From a candidate division FCPU426 bacterium (GTDB taxonomy: Bacteria > Oederibacteriota > PGYV01 > Palsa-1178): a stretch of DNA of 11,313 nucleotides. This document shows positions 6,603-11,313 of the stretch, piece by piece (positions within the stretch are counted from its first letter, which is position 1; each line of letters begins with the position of its first letter). The notes under the pieces were generated by a model, which was not told where the DNA came from, searched no databases, and saw only the letters and a list, made by a program, of their open reading frames with translations. The stretch lies in NCBI GenBank assembly GCA_003167475.1, contig PMTB01000130.1:6154-17466 (forward strand). Reading direction: 5' to 3'. The position numbers and the translations under genes are program-made.

Positions 6603-6725
6603 AAGGATAAGTTTTTAAGCCAAAAGCCATAAGCCAAAAGTAAAGTTTGAAGGCAAGTTAAGGCAAGTGCGTAAAGTGTGAAGGAAAGTAAAAAAAGAAA
6701 TAATAACAAATAGAAAAGGAAAAAC
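6603..6725 (+). repeat. Purine-rich spacer with short direct repeats between nuoC and nuoD
   Basis: Contains AAGCCAAAAG twice (6617-6626 and 6631-6640) and AAGGCAAGT twice (6650-6658 and 6660-6668). Degenerate AAG-rich runs continue to a poly-A tract. The top strand is almost pyrimidine-free after 6670. AAAAGGA (6714-6720) serves as the nuoD ribosome site. It looks like a spacer grown by slippage; no gene or clear hairpin is seen. Confidence 0.55.
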
Positions 6726-7853
6726 ATGACGACCAAAGCGCCATTTGAACTTGAAAAGCTGTCAAACGACGAATACATACTGAATATGGGCCCGCAGCAT
6801 CCGTCCACGCACGGCGTGCTCCGTATTATATTGAAGCTTGACGGCGAGGTCGTGAAGGACCTCTACTGTGATGTCGGCTATATACACTCGAGCGTTGAAA
6901 AGATGTGCGAGAACAAGAAATATGAAATGATCATGCCGTATACCGACAGGCTGGATTATCTGTCAGCAGTCAATTATAACTGGGGCTATGCCCTGGCAGT
7001 GGAAAAACTTATGGGCATCACCGTCCCCGAGCGCGCGGAATACATACGCGTCATGCTCGCGGAGCTTAACAGGATCATGAGCCATCTGCTCTGGTACTCG
7101 GCTTACGGTATGGATGTCGGCGCCCTGACCCCCATCATGTACGCTTTCCGCGAGAGGGAAGAAGTCATAGACATGATAGAAGGCATGACAGGCGGAAGGC
7201 TCACGCATAACGCTTTCAGGTTCGGCGGATTCAGGAACGACCTGCCTAAAGATTTCATGGACTCTCTGAAGAAATTCATCGGCCACTTTAATGACAAGAT
7301 AGACGAATACGAGGCCCTTCTGATAAATAATATAATACTCACGGCCAGGACAATAGGTGTTGGCGTATTAAGCAAAGAAACTGCCATTAATTACGGAGTT
7401 ACGGGGCCATCTTTACGCGGATCCAATTGTGCCATAGACTTAAGGAAGACAGCGCCTTACTCCATATATGAGAAGTTCGACTTTAAGGCCTGCGTCGGCA
7501 AGAATGGCGACACATGGGACCGCTTAAAGGTCAGGATGGATGAGATGAGGGAAAGCACGAAGATATTGAAGCAGGCCATGGAAGGCATACCGGCCGGCGA
7601 CATCATGGCAAAAGTACCCAAGATCATCAAACCGGCGCCGGGCGAAGTATACACAAAAGTTGAAAGCGCCAGGGGAGAGTTCGGGGTATATATAGTAAGC
7701 GACGGCACGGACAAACCGTACAGGATAAAGTTTAGGAGCCCGTCGTTCTCGAACTTAAGCGTGCTTAAGGAAATAACAATAGGCTCGAAGATAGCCGACG
7801 TCGTGGCGATAATGGGAAGCTTGGATTTGGTCATACCGGAAATAGACAGATAA
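6726..7853 (+). CDS. nuoD: NADH-quinone oxidoreductase subunit D (49 kDa subunit)
   Basis: 375 residues. Forms the quinone pocket with NuoB. Seen directly: NMGPQHPSTHGVLR (20-33) with H29, PYTDRLDY (71-78) with Y78, and YGMDVGALTP with D130. These match the pocket His, Tyr and Asp known from Thermus Nqo4 (H38, Y87, D139). The protein ends in the normal GSLDLVIPEIDR. GYIHSSVEK stands where many relatives have H-R-G-x-E-K. It is short by about 30 residues: between MRESTKILKQAMEG (about 275-288) and GEVYTKVESARGEFG the segment usually containing a ME-x-x-I-x-HFK helix is missing. AAAAGGA just ahead supports the start. It stands alone between two long spacers. Confidence 0.97.
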   Translation: MTTKAPFELEKLSNDEYILNMGPQHPSTHGVLRIILKLDGEVVKDLYCDVGYIHSSVEKMCENKKYEMIMPYTDRLDYLSAVNYNWGYALAVEKLMGITVPERAEYIRVMLAELNRIMSHLLWYSAYGMDVGALTPIMYAFREREEVIDMIEGMTGGRLTHNAFRFGGFRNDLPKDFMDSLKKFIGHFNDKIDEYEALLINNIILTARTIGVGVLSKETAINYGVTGPSLRGSNCAIDLRKTAPYSIYEKFDFKACVGKNGDTWDRLKVRMDEMRESTKILKQAMEGIPAGDIMAKVPKIIKPAPGEVYTKVESARGEFGVYIVSDGTDKPYRIKFRSPSFSNLSVLKEITIGSKIADVVAIMGSLDLVIPEIDR

Positions 7854-7869
7854 AGGTGGGATGGTTGGG

Positions 7870-7917
7870 AGTTCTAAGTTTTAAGTTTTAAGATGTCACA
7901 TCTTAAAACTTAGAACT
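7870..7917 (+). repeat. Long AT-rich hairpin between nuoD and nuoH
   Basis: Outer arms AGTTCTAAG (7870-7878) and CTTAGAACT (7909-7917) pair over 9 bp. Inner arms TTTTAAGATGT (7886-7896) and ACATCTTAAAA (7898-7908) pair over up to 11 bp. The left arm carries an extra TTTTAAG (7879-7885), a tandem copy of the next seven bases, which would bulge out. No T-run follows on the + strand. It occupies the spot where nuoEFG normally sit. Confidence 0.7.
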
Positions 7918-7952
7918 TGGCCTTATTCTCATCTAATTTTTGAAGGAGCGAT

Positions 7953-9008
7953 ATGGAACTTATCAAGGAACTGCTATACAACAGCGGCAAGCCGCTCGGC
8001 GAACTTTACACCTGGGCCCATGGCATTTGGGCCGGATGGGGAGCGCCTCCTTTTTTACTTGACCTTATATTCCAGATAGTCATCGGCGTCGCTGTCGCGG
8101 CTGTGGTCGTTTTAAACGCGCTGTGGATCATATACTATGACAGGAAGCTCTCGGCTTTGATGCAGATAAGAAAAGGGCCGAACAGGGTGGGGCCGTTGGG
8201 ACTTTTGCAGACCATAGCCGACACTGTCAAGCTTATGATAAAGGAAGACATTAACCCCAAAGCTGTCGACATATTTTCGTTCTGGATTGCCCCGCTCATC
8301 ATATTCATTCCTACCTTTGCGGTGTTCCTCGTGCTTCCGTTCGGCAAGGGACTCATACCGGCCGACCTTAATATCGGCATCCTTTACGTTGTCGCGATTA
8401 CCGGCCTTACTGTCATCGGCATACTTGCGGCAGGGTGGGGTTCGAACAATAAGTATTCGCTGATTGGAGGCTTGCGTTCGGCGGCCCAGATTGTTTCATA
8501 TGAAATACCCATGATGCTCGTCATCCTTTCAATAGTGCTCATGACCGGCTCGATGAAGATGAGCGACATAGTCGCGGCGCAAAGCCACTACAAGTGGTTT
8601 GTGATACCGCAGATAATCGGCTTTATAGTTTTCCTTATAGTCGGCAACGCGGAAATAAACAGGGCTCCTTTTGACCTGCCCGAGGCGGAATCCGAGCTCG
8701 TCGCGGGATTCAATACAGAGTACTCGGCCATGAAGTTCGCCTTCTTTTACCTTGCCGAGTATACGAACCTGTTCCTGACTTCGGCCATCGCTGCCACGCT
8801 TTTTCTCGGCGGCTGGGAAGGACCTTTGCTTCCGCCAATAGTCTGGTTCTTCATCAAAACATATTTCGTGGTCACCATACTCATGTGGATCAGGTGGACC
8901 TTCCCCAGGATCAGGGTCGACCACTTAATGGAATTTTCGTGGAAGTACATGCTGCCGATAGCGCTTTTAAACCTGGTCATTACGGCCATAGTAATAAAAT
9001 TAGTTTAA
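7953..9008 (+). CDS. nuoH: NADH-quinone oxidoreductase subunit H
   Basis: 351 residues, about eight or nine membrane helices. It links the quinone arm to the ion-pumping arm. Signatures: YYDRKLSALMQIRKGPNRVGP in two stretches (61-81), GLLQTIADTVKLMIKED (83-99), SNNKYSLIGGLRSAAQIVSYEIP (164-186) and DLPEAESELVAGFNTEYSAM (241-260). D63 replaces the Glu usually found before RK, a conservative change. The first 35 residues form a somewhat long amphipathic lead before helix 1. AAGGAG at 7943-7948 supports the start. nuoI follows after only 10 bases, so H and I are one unit. Confidence 0.97.
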   Translation: MELIKELLYNSGKPLGELYTWAHGIWAGWGAPPFLLDLIFQIVIGVAVAAVVVLNALWIIYYDRKLSALMQIRKGPNRVGPLGLLQTIADTVKLMIKEDINPKAVDIFSFWIAPLIIFIPTFAVFLVLPFGKGLIPADLNIGILYVVAITGLTVIGILAAGWGSNNKYSLIGGLRSAAQIVSYEIPMMLVILSIVLMTGSMKMSDIVAAQSHYKWFVIPQIIGFIVFLIVGNAEINRAPFDLPEAESELVAGFNTEYSAMKFAFFYLAEYTNLFLTSAIAATLFLGGWEGPLLPPIVWFFIKTYFVVTILMWIRWTFPRIRVDHLMEFSWKYMLPIALLNLVITAIVIKLV

Positions 9009-9018
9009 GGAGCTTGAA

Positions 9019-9507
9019 TTGATAAAGTATATTGCGGACATTATAAAAGGAATAATAAGCCTGATGGAAGGGCTTTTGGTAACCCTGAAACATGTTTTCA
9101 GGAAGCCTATTACATTGCAGTATCCGGAACAAAGGCCGGACATATCCCTGCGTTTCCGCGGCAGGCTTGCCATGCCGATTGACCCGGCGACAAAGGACAA
9201 CAGGTGCACGGCCTGCATGATATGCGTGAGAGCATGCCCCAACCATTCGATAGAATGCGAAAAGATCGTGGGCGAGGACGGCAAGCCGAAACCGAAACCT
9301 GCTTCATACACCTATAATATGGGCAGCTGTATATATTGCAACCTTTGTGTGGAATCGTGCCCGTTTTTCGCCATCATAATGTCGGATGAGTACGAGACAG
9401 GAACGGAAGATAAAGCAAGCCTGACAATGGACCTCGCGGCGGAGAAGTACGAATTAAAAGGTAAAAAGGCCGCCTGGTGGGGAAGCAAGTTCAAGACCGA
9501 AGGGTAA
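9019..9507 (+). CDS. nuoI: NADH-quinone oxidoreductase subunit I (2x 4Fe-4S ferredoxin-type)
   Basis: 162 residues. Carries clusters N6a and N6b, which pass electrons to N2 in NuoB. The two motifs are complete: C63, C66, C69, C73-P (CTACMICVRACP) and C104, C107, C110, C114-P (CIYCNLCVESCP). An amphipathic N-terminal part (about 1-30) would lie along the membrane next to NuoH. The start is a TTG at 9019: AAGGAG at 9007-9012 is spaced 6 nt from it, and the upstream TTG at 9014 runs straight into a stop. Without NuoG in the cluster, NuoI might be the entry point for electrons from a soluble donor such as ferredoxin, but this is inference. Confidence 0.97.
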   Translation: MIKYIADIIKGIISLMEGLLVTLKHVFRKPITLQYPEQRPDISLRFRGRLAMPIDPATKDNRCTACMICVRACPNHSIECEKIVGEDGKPKPKPASYTYNMGSCIYCNLCVESCPFFAIIMSDEYETGTEDKASLTMDLAAEKYELKGKKAAWWGSKFKTEG

Positions 9508-9510
9508 TAA

Positions 9511-9531
9511 CGCCTTAAAGGCGATTTTTTC
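9511..9531 (+). terminator. Terminator-like hairpin between nuoI and nuoJ
   Basis: CGCCT (9511-9515), loop TAA, AGGCG (9519-9523) is directly followed by ATTTTTTC (9524-9531). The layout is that of a compact intrinsic terminator, but the stem is only 5 bp (6 with a strained loop), so partial read-through is likely. It sits inside an operon, immediately before the AAGGAG (9532-9537) of nuoJ, so it would reduce expression of nuoJK relative to nuoHI. Confidence 0.5.
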
Positions 9532-9543
9532 AAGGAGATACAA

Positions 9544-10062
9544 ATGATCGAACTGATACTTTTTTACGCTTTCGCGGGGGTCACGATATTTGCCGCTATG
9601 CTTATGGTGTTATCGAGGAATATTTTCCATAGCGCGCTTTTTCTGGCTCTCGCTCTGCTCGGGGTTGCGGCTTTATTCGCCATGATGGGATCCTTTTTCA
9701 TCGCGGGTATACAGGTCCTCCTGTATATAGGCGCGGTTGTCGTGCTTACAATATTTGTCATCAACCTCACCAAACAGGTAATAGGTCAGGATGTTTCACA
9801 GGTCAATGAACTGGTATTACCGGCCATAATCACCTCGCTGCTTTCGGCATGCCTGATAATACTTGCCGTGCTCAAGACAGACTGGGGCACAAGGATAGCC
9901 CAAAGCGTGGCGCAGTCCGAACTTACGGATAATACCGCCATAATAGGAAGGCAGCTTCTTACGAATTTCGTCATACCTTTTGAAATAGTTTCCGTCCTGC
10001 TGCTGGCGGCCCTGATAGGCGCGATAGCGATAGTTTCCAGGGACAAGGAGGCGGACAAATGA
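9544..10062 (+). CDS. nuoJ: NADH-quinone oxidoreductase subunit J
   Basis: 172 residues with five predicted membrane helices, normal for the family. Helix 3 carries FFIAGIQVLLYIGAVVVL then TIFVINL (about 51-75), the strongly conserved NuoJ segment that contains a pi-bulge and rotates during turnover in known complex I structures. A loop (about 110-140) separates the last two helices. The C-terminus is LLLAALIGAIAIVSRDKEADK. AAGGAG at 9532-9537 sets the start. It overlaps nuoK by ATGA at 10059-10062. Confidence 0.95.
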   Translation: MIELILFYAFAGVTIFAAMLMVLSRNIFHSALFLALALLGVAALFAMMGSFFIAGIQVLLYIGAVVVLTIFVINLTKQVIGQDVSQVNELVLPAIITSLLSACLIILAVLKTDWGTRIAQSVAQSELTDNTAIIGRQLLTNFVIPFEIVSVLLLAALIGAIAIVSRDKEADK

Positions 10063-10367
10063 TAACGCTGAGCCATTATATAATACTTGGAGCCGTTCTT
10101 TTCGCCATAGGCATATTCGGCGTGATAACCCGCAGGAACGCCATCGGCATACTAATGTCGCTGGAACTGATATTTAACGCGGTCAATATAAACATGGTGG
10201 CCTTTTCAAGGTTCTTAACCCCGGAAGGCGCGTATGGTGAACTGTTTACTATATTTATTATAACGGTAGCAGCCGCGGAATCGGTTTTAGGCCTGGCTAT
10301 AATACTTGCGATTTACAGGAAACGTCAGGTATTGAATGCGGATGAAATGAACCTGATGAAGTGGTAG
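10059..10367 (+). CDS. nuoK: NADH-quinone oxidoreductase subunit K
   Basis: 102 residues, three helices, related to MrpC of multisubunit antiporters. The two membrane glutamates needed for proton transfer are present: E36 (GILMSLELIFNAVNINMVAFS region, 30-50) and E74 (VAAAESVLGLAI, 70-81), equivalent to E36 and E72 in E. coli. The ATG overlaps the nuoJ stop. Normally nuoL, nuoM and nuoN follow; here the stop TAG (10365-10367) abuts a palindromic repeat at 10368 and an unrelated gene comes next. Confidence 0.97.
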   Translation: MITLSHYIILGAVLFAIGIFGVITRRNAIGILMSLELIFNAVNINMVAFSRFLTPEGAYGELFTIFIITVAAAESVLGLAIILAIYRKRQVLNADEMNLMKW

Positions 10368-10392
10368 CGTAGGGAACGCATATATGCGTTCC
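10368..10392 (+). repeat. Palindromic repeat, left-hand partial copy
   Basis: The 25 bases from CGTAGGG to GCGTTCC are identical to 11052-11076. The core GGAACGCATA (10373-10382) / TATGCGTTCC (10383-10392) is a perfect 20-bp palindrome. The right-hand CTACG of the full copy is missing and replaced by GCCGAGG. It begins on the base after the nuoK stop codon. Confidence 0.85.
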
Positions 10393-10453
10393 GCCGAGGA
10401 GTTGTTGCAATCTTGGATGGCCAATGAACCAACCCCGGCAAAAGCCGGCGGAA
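10389..10453 (+). promoter_or_regulatory. Possible alternative RNA pairings in the leader of the barrel gene
   Basis: TTCCGCCG (10389-10396) is exactly complementary to CGGCGGAA (10446-10453). The right arm also shares bases with a local hairpin CCGGC (10435-10439), AAAA, GCCGG (10444-10448), and the left arm shares bases with the palindrome ending at 10392. So two or three structures exclude each other just upstream of the AAGGAGG (10458-10464). No known riboswitch class is recognised, and the overlap may be chance. Confidence 0.3.
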
Positions 10454-10468
10454 AAATAAGGAGGATTT

Positions 10469-11023
10469 ATGAAAAAAGTTTTATTGGTTTTAGCATGTGT
10501 TCTTTTATCAGCAAGCGCGTGGGCTTCAATCTCTTTGAACTTAAATTTCGACGATGAGATCCTAAGACAAAACGCGCTCCTGTCAGGGACGCAGCTGGGT
10601 TATTTCAACGGCAGCGTGGGGTACATCTGGGACAGCGGCATTATGCTCTCGTTTAAGTACGATCATATGGAAACCGGAAACATGACGGTTTCAGCCACTC
10701 CCGCGAAGCTGGTGGCGGTTATACCGTCTTTGGGGATAGGCTACAAAATGAACCTGTTTGAAAAGTTCGTGTGGGTGACAAATGTTAACGCGGGCTATTG
10801 CATGTCCGCCAGGTACGAACTCAACAACACAACCAATTACCACGCCACAGGCTTCGCACCCTCGGCAACAACCGCGCTGTATTATGATGTCATAAACCCG
10901 TTTTATGTGGGGGTTGAGGCGGGATACAGGTACCTTGACGTCAGTTACAAGGATTTGTCAAACGCGGACCTGAACTTAAGCGGGCCGTTCTTTGGGGTTT
11001 CGCTGCTGTATATATTCGGGTAA
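10469..11023 (+). CDS. Small outer-membrane beta-barrel-like protein of unknown function
   Basis: 184 residues. Signal peptide 1-19 (MKKVLLVLACVLLSASAWA, likely cut after AWA). The mature part of about 165 residues alternates polar and aromatic/hydrophobic residues in strand-like runs: QLGYFNGSVGYIW, IMLSFKYDHM, IPSLGIGYKM, WVTNVNAGYCM, FYVGVEAGYRYLDVSY and FFGVSLLYIFG. It ends with an aromatic-rich strand like those read by the barrel assembly machinery. The size fits an 8-strand barrel (OmpA/OmpW-like class), but I cannot name a family. AAGGAGG at 10458-10464 gives a strong start. It stands alone, bracketed by two copies of one palindrome, with no visible link to complex I. Confidence 0.7.
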   Translation: MKKVLLVLACVLLSASAWASISLNLNFDDEILRQNALLSGTQLGYFNGSVGYIWDSGIMLSFKYDHMETGNMTVSATPAKLVAVIPSLGIGYKMNLFEKFVWVTNVNAGYCMSARYELNNTTNYHATGFAPSATTALYYDVINPFYVGVEAGYRYLDVSYKDLSNADLNLSGPFFGVSLLYIFG

Positions 11024-11052
11024 AACCGCTCCCATGCGGCGTACGGTTTTAC
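11020..11052 (+). terminator. Possible terminator after the barrel gene
   Basis: GTAAAACCG (11020-11028) and CGGTTTTAC (11044-11052) are perfect 9-bp inverted repeats around a 15-nt loop. A competing CCGC/GCGG pairing (11026-11029, 11036-11039) lies within. The T-run falls in the right arm and not after it. It overlaps the gene's stop codon and touches the palindrome that follows. It may stop transcription, possibly together with that palindrome. Confidence 0.35.
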
Positions 11053-11081
11053 GTAGGGAACGCATATATGCGTTCCCTACG
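11052..11081 (+). repeat. Perfect 30-bp palindrome (full repeat copy)
   Basis: CGTAGGGAACGCATA (11052-11066) is followed immediately by its exact reverse complement (11067-11081) with no loop. It shares its first 25 bases with 10368-10392, and its GTAGGG start with the hairpin repeat at 1370. A short dispersed palindromic element (REP- or MITE-like) is the likely class; no transposase is present in the window. Confidence 0.85.
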
Positions 11082-11313
11082 GGTGTAAAACTTGAATTTT
11101 CGTGTTGAACTTTAAAATATATGTTGTAAAATGATTAGGTCAAAAGGCGAAGGCCTTAAAATGTAGACGCGTAACTCATTTGGTTAGTAATTCTCCACTT
11201 TTTTATCTTATCGTGTGAACACCATAGCATCATTGATTATTTTTAGTCCAGCGTTATTTACGGTTAGAGTGATAAAAATAAATAGAGTTAGGAACCGTAA
11301 TAGGTGTATTTGG
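11082..11313. other. AT-rich terminal stretch without a supported gene
   Basis: Noticeably richer in A/T than the coding regions. Holds a 5-bp hairpin AAGGC/GCCTT with loop GAAG (11144-11157) and an 8-bp inverted repeat TTACGGTT (11258-11265) / AACCGTAA (11293-11300). One minus-strand frame is open from the window end for about 33 codons, and this is not enough to call a gene. It is probably intergenic or the edge of the next locus. Confidence 0.5.

Noticed and set aside
10469..10525. Lipobox in the barrel gene (V-L-A-C10)
   Set aside because: Leu at -2 is atypical, the hydrophobic stretch before Cys is too short, and a good signal peptidase I site (AWA) follows at 17-19.
11168..11200. tRNA-like phrase (GTAACTCATTTGGTTAGTAA) resembling a D-arm
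   Set aside because: No acceptor stem, anticodon arm or TTCRA arm can be fitted around it.
11258..11300. Inverted repeat TTACGGTT/AACCGTAA as an operator or insertion-sequence end
   Set aside because: Only 8 bp with a 27-base gap in AT-rich DNA, no adjacent gene visible in the window and no target duplication; recorded but not called.

Overview
The window shows a bacterium with an outer membrane. It carries a signal-peptide-bearing beta-barrel-like protein, Tad/Flp pilus genes and a respiratory complex I cluster. Base composition looks about half GC in genes, with frequent ATA (Ile) and AGG (Arg) codons and AT-rich spacers. This resembles candidate-phylum-type lineages such as the Elusimicrobia/Omnitrophica/Goldbacteria neighbourhood, but that placement is an impression and not a demonstrated assignment. 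All supported genes are on the + strand.

Region 1 (1-2400) is the end of a Tad/Flp pilus locus. It holds a possible gene tail, a TadE-type pseudopilin, an unrecognised secreted protein with an internal duplication (each junction an ATGA overlap), a GTAGGG-type palindromic repeat, and cpaB. Directly after cpaB, where the secretin gene cpaC normally follows, there is only a signal-peptide-like stretch plus a short frameshifted tail. I read this as a cpaC remnant.

Region 2 (2400-4210) holds an ArnT/PMT-type membrane glycosyltransferase whose last residues appear to continue in another frame past the annotated stop. An AT-rich spacer follows, ending in a good sigma70-type promoter (TTGACA, 17 nt, TAAAAT).

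Region 3 (4211-10367) starts with a long-chain polyprenyl diphosphate synthase, which would make the side chain of a respiratory quinone. After a structured leader comes a complex I cluster in the order nuoA-B-C-D-H-I-J-K. The NADH-oxidising module nuoEFG is absent from its usual place between D and H. nuoL, nuoM and nuoN do not follow nuoK. Several spacers carry hairpins or simple repeats: upstream of nuoA, C/D, D/H and I/J. The spacers appear to divide the cluster into ABC, D, HI and JK blocks.

Region 4 (10368-11313) holds one small outer-membrane-type barrel gene bracketed by two copies of the same palindrome, one of them a perfect 30-bp inverted repeat. About 230 bp of AT-rich sequence follows, in which I could not support any gene.

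Taken together, the synthase and the Nuo subunits would serve a membrane quinone-reducing, ion-pumping complex. As encoded here it lacks an NADH-input module and the three large antiporter-like subunits, so the remaining parts must be encoded elsewhere or the complex differs from the canonical one. I found no CRISPR array, no intact insertion sequence and no RNA gene. The most notable unexplained items are the cpaC scar, the frameshifted glycosyltransferase end, the split nuo cluster ending exactly at a palindromic repeat, and the palindrome family itself.
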